From Ehretia macrophylla (lineage: Eukaryota; Streptophyta; Magnoliopsida; Boraginales; Ehretiaceae), in assembly GCA_037974665.1 (NCBI GenBank), contig CM075780.1:52679594-52743593 (forward strand): DNA of 64,000 bases, written 5' to 3'. The notes beneath the pieces were generated by a model. The model made no database searches. It worked only from the letters and a program-made list of their open reading frames with translations, and was not told the DNA's origin. Shown here in pieces: positions 34,490 to 46,000 of the stretch. A program made the translations under genes and the position numbers. The number at the start of each line of letters is the position of its first letter. The first letter of the stretch is position 1.

Positions 34490-36747
34490 AATCCTCTTTA
34501 CCTAAATTGGTCAATGCAACAGTAGCATCTCTAATGATAATTCATGCTTGGTTATCATGATCTAAGACCATGTACATGTCTTTCCTCGTGAATCCAATGA
34601 AGGAAAACACAACATATAGTTGTAGGATCGTCAAAGAAAACATGCAAATCACAAAACCCTTATGGCCGAAACTAGAAGCATGGCATTTCAAAAATTTCTA
34701 CTCCATAACCTTTGTATTCATATGTGATCTTCAAGTAATGTCCATAAAAACTAACATGCATTTCAATATATATAAACTATATATATAAAGACAAAGGTAT
34801 AGGTGCAGTTATACCTCTTGTGGATAGCCAACAACTTGTGGAATGCCTTTGATGATGCAACTAGCTCTTCCTCAAGTGTGAAGGATCTAGGCAGAAACAC
34901 CGAACATCCAAGAACAATCTACGCTCAAAGACTAAATGTGCTAGCTTGTCTTTAGTGATATTAGCTTATATGTGTGTTAAAAGATAAAATAAACACTCAT
35001 TTCTTTTTCTTTTGCTTGGGCCGAGAACAAGAAGTAAGAAAATATGTCAAAAACTTTCTAACTCTTGTTCATCTTCAAGCTCAATGCCGTGAGTGTATGT
35101 GTGTGTTAGTGAAGATCATAATCTTCTCTTGCTTTGTGTGTGTAGCCGTGTAGGAGAGAGGAGAGAAAACTTAGCTTAATCTCTATCATTGATCTTGTCT
35201 TTAGCTTGAGTGTTTGAGTGTCCAAAAGGTTTTCTTTCTCCTAATCCACATGCATTAGCTATCATTACAAAAGCAAGCCATACAAAGGCTATACTTTTCA
35301 AGATTAAATCTTGGCCATCTATTTTAAATTAGTGGGATGTGACATCATCAGTAGATGATTTGGATTGATGACTTGGCAAATCCTAGCCATGCAATCCAAT
35401 CTTCCACATATGCTTACATGTATATGCCACATGTACATATATGTCAACTAATTTGTGTAATTAATTAATTAATTCTAATCTCTATTAGAATAATTAATTC
35501 AAAATACTTTTTAATAATTACACAATGGCCCCAAAACTTTTGGTAATTACTCAAACACTCAATACTCTCAACAATCACATCAACACGGCCCAACACTATT
35601 ACTAATTACATAATCAGCCCAATACTTCCAATAATTACATAATTGGCCCATTAACTTTTAATGACCAAAAGGAATGACGTTAACTTTTTAATATCCTTTC
35701 TAAATTACATATAAGCTCATCGATTATTCTATTAATGATATTGTTAAGTGTGTAATATTCTAGATTCATAACCGTATAGCGATGAGGGATTATTAAACGC
35801 TTTTAATCTATTCCGGAGAATGTCTTCGTCATTCTCCGACATACTCTCACGTTCAAGAGTGACACCTAGCAACATACGTGTCAAGACAGTTTATACGGTA
35901 AATGAAGTCCCACTTATATGAATCCATTTATAGTCACGAATTAGTGTGCAGTCCGATCCTTTCAATAAAATGTCCCGATCATTGTGGGGACCATGATGCG
36001 ATTAAGTCCACTAAACCGATTTTATGCTTAGATCTGAATGGTGCAACGAGAGATGACACTATGGAAAAACCCCTTTCCATCATTCACTCACGCATTGGCC
36101 AAGGACTTCCTCGTTCACCAGTCGTAATAAGATCGCATAGGACGTCTCCTCACGTTGGAGGTTAACGGATCCTATCTTGACAATTACCTTTCAGTCTTTA
36201 TATCACATGACTAAACTGCGAGAGGTCGTATCCTAACTTTATGAAGGCGGGCTTTGTCCAAACACTATAGTTAGCCCCTGATATATCCGGTAGTTATAAT
36301 TTATCACGTCAAAGGATTAATTTGCACAATCTGCAACAGATAACAAACTATTAATCTGAAGTCATGTAGTTTATTACCTACATCATATTCAATGATTTAT
36401 TCTACTAATGATCACTCCTATGTAAGTTAATCGCATCTCCATGTTGTTATAGCACAAGGCTCGCCATCCTTTATTATTAATATCCCTATGTTAATCAAAG
36501 GTAACTAAATATAATAGCCCGTACTCTATTATTCTAGTCCTGATTAAATAATCTAAGGGCTACAAATTAGTTCTAGTGTTTATCATATCAAAGAAATATG
36601 CCGACGTATTCTAAACGCTTTTAGAATATATTTCTCCTCTGAAGAAACACTAAGGACTCAATCATATATTATAGACGGAGAATATGAATGTCCACTGAAT
36701 GCCATTATGAAATATACACATACATATCAAAATATCCCTATATAGGT
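34490..36747 (-). mobile_element. Copia 3' LTR and flank (right arm)
   Basis: Mirror of 9747-11999, interrupted at 36748 by the family-B solo LTR. The minus-strand copia LTR resumes at 40020. No coding domain. The plus ORFs at 34570-34788 and 35902-36165 mirror those of the left arm. Confidence 0.55.
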
Positions 36748-39700
36748 TGTAAGGACCGGTACTCAAATCCCGAGCATTAGTATATTATTTAGGTATTATT
36801 AATGTGGTTGGTGTTCGTATTTCCTATATTAGGAATTAAATTAAAATTAGAGAACATATCAAACTAAGCATTCGTTTCAATTAAGGAAGAAAGAATAACT
36901 TGTTAGATGCATTTGGATAGTTTGAATGTTAAAAAGTTAGAAATATTAAAGTTCGTACTTTATTTGTCATTTGAATTAAATAACCTATTGATTAATTATC
37001 TTAGTTACAATATGGGAATTTTTGGGAAATAATATAGCTTATAATAATTTTCAAAGTACATATGGACAATATGAAGTTATAGATAATGAAACTAGGTTAA
37101 TCAATTTAAGCATGTAGAATTATAAGAAAATATTGTTATGGCTTATAAAGTAAAAGGATAATATATCAAGTCATTCCCTTTAATACTAACACTTAGAAAT
37201 ATACTTAGGGTTGTTACTGAAAACCTTTACCTTAGTTAAATAACTAAGTTAATATATGATCTACTTGGTTTGTTCTATTAATTAATTGTCTTAGCTGGAT
37301 ATAAAAGTTTACTGGGAAAAATGATCTAGTGACCAAGTGATAACTATATGACAATCCTAAAAGAAGGAAAATTAGTTTAATAAGTACGAATGAAATTTTT
37401 AGGAATACTAGGGTTTATTAGGTTTGTTACTACCTGCTTACTAATAAAATTAGAAATACTTTCCACTAGAATGAAAGATAAATATAGCATTTTAGAATAT
37501 AACTCATTGATTCTTAATAGGATTTATTAGTTGTTGACTTTGCTAGATATTATTATCTCCCACATATTCCTAAATCATCAGAGCTTCGAATAATATAGTC
37601 GCTAAAGAAACAACATCACATCACGCGGCCTTATCTTTCAAGCTCATCATTAACCTATGATATCATTACACTACTCATACATATCCTAACCACAATAATT
37701 TCTATACCACACATCGCATTCTCATTGCACTGATTCAACAAAACTATTGCCATATCAAACACCTCATTGCCTAGTACACTCGTCACCAAGTCTATTACCA
37801 ATATCAACTACACGTATTAGTTATTAAAGCCTAAACCATGCAACATGCTACGCAGTAGCCTGTTTCACGCCCACTTTAGTGTTTATTTTAATTAGCTTTG
37901 GTTTTGTAGTCGAGTAGTATAGTCAAAGCAAAGCCAAGTGTATTAGCTAAAGAATATAGTTGCCCACTTAAAGCAATCACTATCGAGCAAGTAAGCATTG
38001 ACATGTTATCATATGATTACCAAGCCAAGGATTTAATCATGAGTCTATCTCTATCACTGAATCAATTCTAGTATCACATGAGCCAATTACATCGTGGCAA
38101 AGACCCTATATAAGAACCACTACACTTATACGATTAGCATAGAAACACTTTGATTAAGCTTACAGCAGCAACAACATAATTAAGGTGAGAAAATTTTACT
38201 TAAAGGTAGCATCATTACTGTATAAGTGTTTATAGTTTTGCTCTTGACATGGTTTGCATGAATGGTTTGTGAGGGTATATTACGAAAGGATTATTGTTCC
38301 CATAGGATTGCTAAATAAGATAAACTAGTTGTGCATGATATTTTGTATCATAAGACTATGCTTAATTTTAACCCATCTTGTAGACTTTTATAGGTAGATA
38401 CTATATATACCTGTTGAACTTAGATAGGATTTAAAAGAATGGTTACTAATAAGTGGAATAGGAATTTAAAATAGGAACTAAATAAATTATCATTATTTTC
38501 CGCTAAGTAAGTTTTATTCTAAGTTGTATTACATAATTATAAATTAGTTTATTATTATTGTGTGTTCTTACAAACAGCTTATCGTAGATATAGGATTAGT
38601 TGTTAAACCAGCTTTCAGTCCTTTATGTGGTCGATAAATCGTAAGTATTACTAGCAAGATTAACAGGTTGACTGAAATTTAAAATGAGTAACTAAATAAA
38701 ATTGTTATTTCCTGCTAAGTAGGTTTTATATTTAATTAAGATTAAAAGGAAATAAACCCTATGAAATAGCTTAATTAGCTAGAATGTTAGTTCAAGATCC
38801 AGTAACTGATTAGTTTTCTGTAATAAGGTAATTTTAGCAAAGAACATCTAATTATAATCGACCTAACTAATTGAGACTGGAATTTACCTGGTTCATAGTA
38901 TATATGTATAAGTTATCTATTCTTGTTATTGATTATCTATTGGTTATCAATTGAGATAATATTTATTGAATGTTTAAGTGATAACAATGAGTTGATATAG
39001 ATTACATTCTGTTGTCTACTTGTATAAATATTTCTAATTGTTAAAGGTACTTGTTCGGGGACAAACTCTTTTGTTGTTTCCTACTTATGTGTTTATCAAA
39101 TTGCGTTATCATAAATTGCAAAAGTGTTATCTATTGTGTGTTACGTGATTACTTGTGCATGTTTGTGGGCTATTGGAATTGGGGGTTGCAACCTCAAGCA
39201 CGATAGCATTCACGAACGCCGAGCGGCATAGGGCTTGTTGGTGCTCCCGTGACTATTGTGGTCCTATTCCTTCTCTCGCTTTGGACTACTACCGCCCTTG
39301 GAGAGCTTTTTCTTGCTTGGGACCAGTACCGCTCTCGGAGAATTGGGTCGTAGGTTTCGGGTACAATTCGAAGTACCCCATTGGGGAGAGATAAGAAGTT
39401 GAAATCGTGATTCAAGGCCGGCCACCTCTGGAAGTAATATCGAAATGTATCATTTGCAACGTGATATATAATTGTCTCTTATCGTTAATTGTATATTAAC
39501 AGTGAATTGATGTTATCGCGCTTGTATTGCATTGCATCATGGTTTTCAAAAGCTCCAAAAATGTTTTCAAAACTTCTCCTATTCCATCCTCACTAAGCTT
39601 TCAAAGAGCTCACCCTCTTTTTCCCCCTCCCCTTGCAGGTGCAATTTAGCTTGAAATAGAAGTTGTTATTATGTGCCGATGTTGGTTGACTATGTGCTCA

Positions 39701-40019
39701 AAGTTTCTTGCCTAACATGTTCTACTGTATGATCCAAGTTGAAAGGCTAAAGTTTACCTGCATTACTCTTGGGTAGAGAGGGATAGTTATTGTTGAAACC
39801 CTAATTTATAGAGCGGCAGGGTAGTTTTTGTGTCTCGGGTAGTGGTGTAACTTATATAACACCCTTTCGGACTTAAACTATTGTGTAATAGTTAGTTAGT
39901 AAAAGTTCTCTATATATTCTTCCTCCTAATGTTGTAGCAAATTATGTACATGTTACCGCAACGACAGTGAGTGAAGACTCTGACCTAATCTTGAGAAGGG
40001 TCGGGTTGGGGTCGTTACA
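36748..40019 (+). mobile_element. Solo LTR, family B (right arm)
   Basis: 3,272 bp, TGTAAGGACCGG to GGGTCGTTACA. Flanks TAGGT and TAAGT are the complements of the left-arm duplication with one substitution. Block A lies at 39175-39390 and block B at 39590-39650 (CCTCACTAAGCTTTC, GCTCACCC, CCCCTTGCAGGTG). Confidence 0.92.
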
Positions 40020-40059
40020 TAAGTCATCTAACTATAGCATTAGGGTATATCTCTAAGAA
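40020..40059 (-). mobile_element. Copia 3' LTR start (right arm)
   Basis: Mirror of 6427-6465. The polypurine tract CAAGTGGGAG is present on the minus strand, but the terminal TGTT has mutated. Confidence 0.65.
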
Positions 40060-41018
40060 TCTCCCACTTGCACTAATGCTATCTCTCATAGGATAAGTGC
40101 ATCATACACTAGTATCATATACTTATCTTATCCAAGATGGTGATTACCTGTGACTGGTCTTACAGGATCTGTAGGTCAACTACGTTTTCAATGTAGGAAA
40201 CTTTCTGCAAGATTTATATCTTTCGAGTAATAATTTCTCAAATAATATGAAAAACTCATTTTTCATGTGTTTGGATCTTTGATGAGATCTAGGTTCCTTT
40301 AATTGGTGCATCAACCTCATTGTTACCGTTAACGACGATTCAATGATTGAAACCATCTTAAGTTCTATGAAGAACTTTTCCTATTCAAACTTCTATTAAT
40401 GCAACATTAAGTGCTGCAATGTATTCGACTTCGACAATAAAGTCAACAATCACTGGTAGTTCGAAACTATTTCTAACTTACTATTTCTTTATTACATATA
40501 AGACAATTCCAAATATTAGCTCTCTATTTTTATGATCTATATATACAATAGAATCAGTGAATTCGTCCCCACGAAATTCATTATTTCCATAAGATCCTTA
40601 GTTATTCACTTGGATCAGACTGATATCTGCTCATACCATTTTACATCAGGATCTATATCAGACTGTGTACATCCCATAGCATATAGGAGACTGACTATGG
40701 TTGAAGCATAAGGAACACGACCCATCGTTGCCTTTTACTTCATCTAATATTGGAGACATTTTAAAAGAAAAGACGGATACCCCACCTCAGAGGCTGGAGA
40801 CCAAACAATTCTTAGAATTCTTCATCTTGAATTTTTTCAAGATTCGTTCAATGTACACGTTATGATATAAGCCTAATTTGATCCCTTCGCTCTATCCCTA
40901 TAGACACAAATTTCTGAGATATAATAGGCTCGTCCCAAGTTTTATGGAATATTACTCAACTAGACTCAAGTCTACACAAATAAGTCACTTTATCTTTTCC
41001 ATTGTCTGAAATGTCATC
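40060..41018 (-). pseudogene. Ty1/copia RT C-terminal and RNase H remnant (right arm)
   Basis: Mirror of 5472-6420. The same RT thumb (about 40815-40865) and RNase H traces (about 40190-40440) are visible on the minus strand, with several new substitutions and stops. Non-functional. Confidence 0.75.
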
Positions 41019-44000
41019 TGTGAGGCCTGACCTCAATTTACGTGCTTTACCTTGATTTGTGTACCCTAACCTTGAACTGCGTGCCTTAACCTAGGTCCAA
41101 GAGCCATACCTTGAAATTACGTGCATTGTATTGAATTACGTGCCTTGCATTGATTTATGTGCATTCATTTAGGGTTACGTGCATTTACTTTGGAATTCGT
41201 GCATTTGTCTTGAAGTTCGTGTATTACCTAATAGTGCGTGCCCTAGACCTCGGAAAATGTGTTTGCACGCTAATCAATAAAGAATCCTACACAAAGCACT
41301 AGACTATAAATAATCCTACAAACACCACTAACTATTATTATAATCCTAAGTCAAATTCAACTCAATATTTTAATGTTCAAACATTCTTTATTCTTTATTC
41401 TTATTCTAAAACCCATGCACACAAAAACCTATAACACTAATACTATAATACAACATTATACAATAAAAAAAATAACACAAAAATGCTCAAATTACATGCC
41501 TTGGCCGACCATGTGTAGGCATTTTGACTAGCTTTGCACAATTTATTAATTATCCTAGACATTCTATAACACAAACACAAGACACAATGCATAAAAAAAC
41601 TCCTAAGCACCCTACCCAAGCTACCCTTTCTCGGCCTACTCACCAAGCATGCTCCTCACAATTCAAAATGCACAAATGACAAAAGAAATTTCAGATTTTG
41701 CAAGCCCAAGGTCGACACACATACATGCCACACTCATATAAACAATTCAACATCATTTCTCTCTCAAACTCTCTCTCATTCTCTCCCATTCTCTCACTCT
41801 CTCGGCCATGTCTCCCTTGAGCTTCCAAGACTGAAATTTTAATCTCTAAGACTCACCTAGGCTCTCAAGGATTCTAAGAAGTTCGACCATAGCAAGCAAA
41901 GCAAGAAAATCTCGCACAAGCTCACAAAACTTATCATTTTCGGCCTAAGGTAAGTTTTGATGGTTTTCTTCCTTTTCTTTTGGTTTCATACACATGTATA
42001 TCTCCTACACAAGTTAACTAAGCTAGGATTTAAGGATAGTCAAGCCACCACTCGGCCAAAGCAAGGAAAGAGGACTTTTTGTGTGATTCAAAGAGCAACC
42101 TTGCATTTTCATCCATTAATAGGCTAAGGTGAGGGTTAAAACCTTTTAAATGCTTTCAAAACTCACATGCATACTTTCATATGGCTGTATTTACCTTTGT
42201 AGTTCTTGTATATGTGTGTATATGAGCCTATCTACTCATGCATGGCTTGATTTTGGCTAGAAACTTAAAAATATGCAAACTCATTTTTTTGGCAGATTAT
42301 TGACCTGGTAGAACGAAGTATTTTTGGCCATAACTCCTAAGTCCGAACTCCAAATGTAGCGAGGTTTGTTCCTAGATTTAAAGCACTCATTAAGCTTCAA
42401 TTTGACATTTGGTTCACTGAATTTGGAGGTTATTTTCTTGGCTAAATGGATGTGAAAAAATAGACCATTGCAGTAGGATTTTTGGCTTGGTAATATACTT
42501 TGAATCATATTGAAACTTTACTTGTGATATTGAATGCATGGAAATTGTGGCAATTAGAAGTTGTGTAGGCTGTTTTGGTTGGTAGATGATGCTTAATTTA
42601 TTGATGCATGGCTTGGGTTTAGTTACATGATGAATTGTTGCTTAATCGCATGTGTAGCACGAAATTGAGGCCCTACTGCTTATGAATACTTGCTAAGCGT
42701 TGATCCTATGGTTAAATGTGTTCAATTCATTGGTTAGTAGGCTGTCCAATAATTGCTAAATATGCTTGAAATAGGTTAAGTGTCACTTGTGGTGGTTTAG
42801 CAAACAAAACCAACTCCTGAGCAGGGCCTTGTAAACCCTAATGGCCCCGTAGACTCCCAAGTCATAAACCGTTCTTGTGTGACATTGAATTGATGTTGAG
42901 GATTGTTAATAGGCTGCCCGTAATTGTCCTTATAGCCCTAAACATGATTGTCGATGATTGCCTGTTGATAAATGATCTATTCTTGCACCCGGTTTTGTGT
43001 AAGTATCGTTGCATGCTTGTATGACCTCAACACTTGATATATGTACCCGAAATGAGTTATATGATTTGATTTATATGTGTTACTTGGCTGCCCGTTTAAT
43101 GTTCATATACCTCTAAGTGTTCTACAAAGTGAAAGTAAATGTCAAAGCATGCCTCGTGTGTTTACTTAATAATGTGTGATCTTGTAATTGCTCAGAGGCA
43201 ACCTACTTTGTTGTCTTCCTAATGTGAATTGTTAAATGGTATAATTGTGTATTGCATACAAGATTGCAACCTTTCATTGTGGCATGGTAGCGTTTCACGA
43301 ACGCCGAGCGGCATAGGGCTTGCCGGTGCTCTCGTGATTACCATGGTCCAATTCCCTCTCTCGCTTGGTATTCCACCCTCGGAGAGTTGGGTCGTAGGTT
43401 TGGTGTACATCCGGAGTATACCCATTTGGAGTGATAAGTGGATGATTGAAGTTGGCCGCAACAAATGTTAATGGAAATGAACTCGGGAGCGAAAGCTCAC
43501 CGTATCCTTGAAATGATTGGTAATTGTATTTGTTGTTCAATTTGATTCTTATACTTTGAGCAATTTATTATTTGTATTATGTGACATGTTTTCAAAAAGG
43601 GGTTTTCATAAGATTAACCGGAAAAGAGTTTTAAAATGTTATTTCTTGTTACCCCTCGCTGAGTTCATAAGGACTCCTCCTCTTTTATCATCACAGGTGA
43701 AGAAGATTTGGAACATGTACCCGAGGAGAATGTGCCTGTTGATGATTCCTTGGAATGATTGCATGTCTTATGTGCCTTGCTTGACTGTGGCTGTTTTGTG
43801 AACGTTGTTGTTTGTTATGAAGACTACTATGTTGCTATTGTAAAAGACCCCCGTTGTAATTTGGGGTCTAATTTTAACTTGTACTAATTATAACTAGACG
43901 GACACTTTATTAGGATGATTGCTATCACTATTTTGAATTAGTAACTATCATAGGCATATGAAGCATTAGATAAAGAATCAAATAAGATGAATCTATCTAG

Positions 44001-44386
44001 TCTTAACCAGGTACCCATTCATAGGCTAAAAGATAACAGGTGCTTGTGTAATAGGAATTGACAAATAAGCGGAACATAGTTATCTCGTGAGGCTTATTAA
44101 TCAAATGAGACTTCCGAGTTAGATCAATAGACATATCGGTTGATTATAAGTAGGAGTGTTAGTTGGAATCGAATCAATGATTGAAAGTTTTTTTAGGCGT
44201 TTTAGAAAATAGGTTAAACCAAAGGTCCTAAATACAGCCGTCATGCTGTCGATTTTTCGAAAAACGTTTGGGGTTCTAGTCTAACGGATAAGCTTAACCT
44301 TCGTTAATCGGTTATGGTCGTAAAATAACGAGAATGATTAGATCACACCCCAATCTAGCCTCTATAGGTTAGGTTGGGGCGTGACA
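41019..44386 (+). mobile_element. Solo LTR, family A (right arm), TSD TCATC
   Basis: 3,368 bp, TGTGAGGCCTGACC to GGGGCGTGACA, with perfect duplications TCATC at 41014-41018 and 44387-44391 (the complement of GATGA). A minisatellite lies at 41035-41265, block A at 43255-43440 and block B at 43655-43705. ORFs 43219-43801 are LTR readings. Confidence 0.93.
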
Positions 44387-44661
44387 TCATCAATATACAA
44401 TATATGGTAAATGGACACACTCCCACTAACCTCATTGTAAACATAAGGATTCATCTTCATATCTGATGAAAACAATCTCTAATATTTCATCACTATATAA
44501 GATGCTCTAAGTATGTGAAGCTTACATACTCGATCATACTTGGATTTAAAACTCATAATCGTTCCATATAGACATCTTCTCCTTGATAACTATCTGGGAA
44601 CATAGCTTTAATATCCATTCGCCAGATATAATAACTGTAGTATGTGACAAACGCAAGTTCG
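44387..44661 (-). pseudogene. Ty1/copia RT remnant, N-terminal part (right arm)
   Basis: Mirror of 1825-2100. The YxDD codons abut the solo LTR, and the DIK-like motif lies near 44605. Interrupted by stops. Confidence 0.72.
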
Positions 44662-45789
44662 TGTGAGACCTCGAACATGCATTATATTTAAATGCTTCAA
44701 TCATTCAATTAGAAGTCTTTATTTGCATTTTAAGTGGTATTTGACTTTATTTTATTTTGGGTTGACTTTTGACTTTGACTTCTACTATTTTGGCTAGAAT
44801 GTCAAACTTGTAATTATGTGAAATAGCTTTGGTTCCTAGGTAATTTTAGCCTTAGTATTCAAAGTTGTCATCTTTAACTTGTTGACTTTGCATATAACAA
44901 CCTAACATCATTCTTGCAAGATAAAATGTATTCACTGCATTATTTGGGAAGAGTTAGGTGGCAAATTATATATGGTTAGAAAGCTCTACGAGTCTAGTTT
45001 CTAACGCTTCAAACCGTTCGCGAATTGGAGTTCTCTAGCATAAGTTATGATCGTTTTAGTAAAAGGTGTCAAAGTTGTTTTGTATACACGGGTTTGACCA
45101 AACAAATGTTATTTGACTTTGCTTACTTAGTTATTTAACCATTGGACTTAGCCTATTTATTTCAGCCAAACATTATTTTGCAAGACAAAAACACACACAA
45201 CACCTAGAACACCTACAAAATTCTGTCATAAGAGAAAAGAGAAGAAAAACTATTTCCAAGCTTGATTCTTCATTCTTTGGTGGATTTGAGCAAAGTTTGA
45301 TCCATGGAGAAGTTTCTTCTTGCCATTTCATCTTCATTTCTAGCCTTAGATGCTACATTAAGGTGAGGGAGGTTGTGTGCTTGCATGATTTAAATTCTAA
45401 AAATTAAATTTAGTTTGAAGAAATGTTGTTATCTTGATTCATAAGTCTAGATATATGTACTAGGAGTAGACTTTTGGGTTTGTTGTGTTCTTGTTGTTAT
45501 ATCTTGTATTTATTTTGCATTTTTGAAGATAAATGCTAAGGTTTGTAGATCTAGGTTGTTGTAGTATTATGTGATCTTGTTTATGCGCTTGTATTTGAGG
45601 TTTTTGAAGCTATAGAAGCAAGATAGGAAGTGAATTTGCCATGAAAGCTATCAATTATTTATTGGACAGCTCACTGCCTCTTACTTCTTTTATGTTTTAA
45701 AAATAGTAAACGACCTCGGAATCAAACGAAAATTTTATCGTAGCTAGATTAGGCAATTGGGAACAAACTTTGTGTTTTACAAACAGTCA
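44662..45789 (+). mobile_element. Truncated LTR, family D (right arm)
   Basis: Starts TGTGAGACCTCGAAC at 44662. Similarity to the left arm stops at 45789, within CAAACAGTCA, long before an LTR end. It includes an AGTTTCTAACGCTTCAAACC stretch and an AAGGTGAGGGAGG motif (45358-45372). Confidence 0.75.
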
Positions 45790-45957
45790 ATACATGTGAG
45801 TGTATTGATGCATGTTAAAAGTGGCATAATTGCTTGGGTATATGGTTGGGAATTTGTCAAATGAACATGATACGTGAATATGCTCGGGAGTTCAACCTAC
45901 TTTGTTGATCTCCTTTATTTGTCATGAATATGTGTTTATTTGTCATGAATATGTGTT
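45790..45957 (+). mobile_element. LTR-like fragment outside the palindrome
   Basis: Contains GCTCGGGAGTTCAACCTACT followed by TTGTTGATCTCCT, resembling LTR A at 43188-43222. Ends with two copies of TTATTTGTCATGAATATGTG (about 45915-45957). It may be the deleted continuation of the LTR at 44662. Confidence 0.45.
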
Positions 45958-45984
45958 AATAATATGTAAATAATTCACCCAACA
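45958..45984 (-). repeat. 27-bp stub of the Athila-like 3' LTR
   Basis: On the minus strand TGTTGGGTGAATTATTTACA, continuing ATATTATT. It matches the first 27 bases of the 5' LTR (53061-53035) with one difference, then diverges. The rest of the 3' LTR is gone. Confidence 0.82.
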
Positions 45985-46000
45985 AACACCCCCAAACTTT
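45985..46000 (-). other. Polypurine tract of the Athila-like element
   Basis: AAAGTTTGGGGGTGTT on the minus strand, immediately before the 3' LTR start. Confidence 0.82.

Larger units (their letters stand above)
23066..45789 (-). repeat. Right arm of the ~45-kb palindrome
   Basis: Mirror copy of 695-21764. It is about 22.7 kb against about 21.1 kb for the left arm; the excess is the CACTA element and its flank (23385-25025). Similarity starts immediately beside the terminal repeat of a MITE-like element (position 23066) and stops at 45789 inside an LTR. It also carries small private changes, such as a roughly 15-bp tandem duplication near 29060-29090. Confidence 0.95.

Noticed and set aside
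695-45789. Palindrome as a pure assembly mirror artefact
   Set aside because: The arms differ by many scattered substitutions, different small indels and a 1,641-bp segment. A haplotype mis-join is not excluded and is listed as a test.
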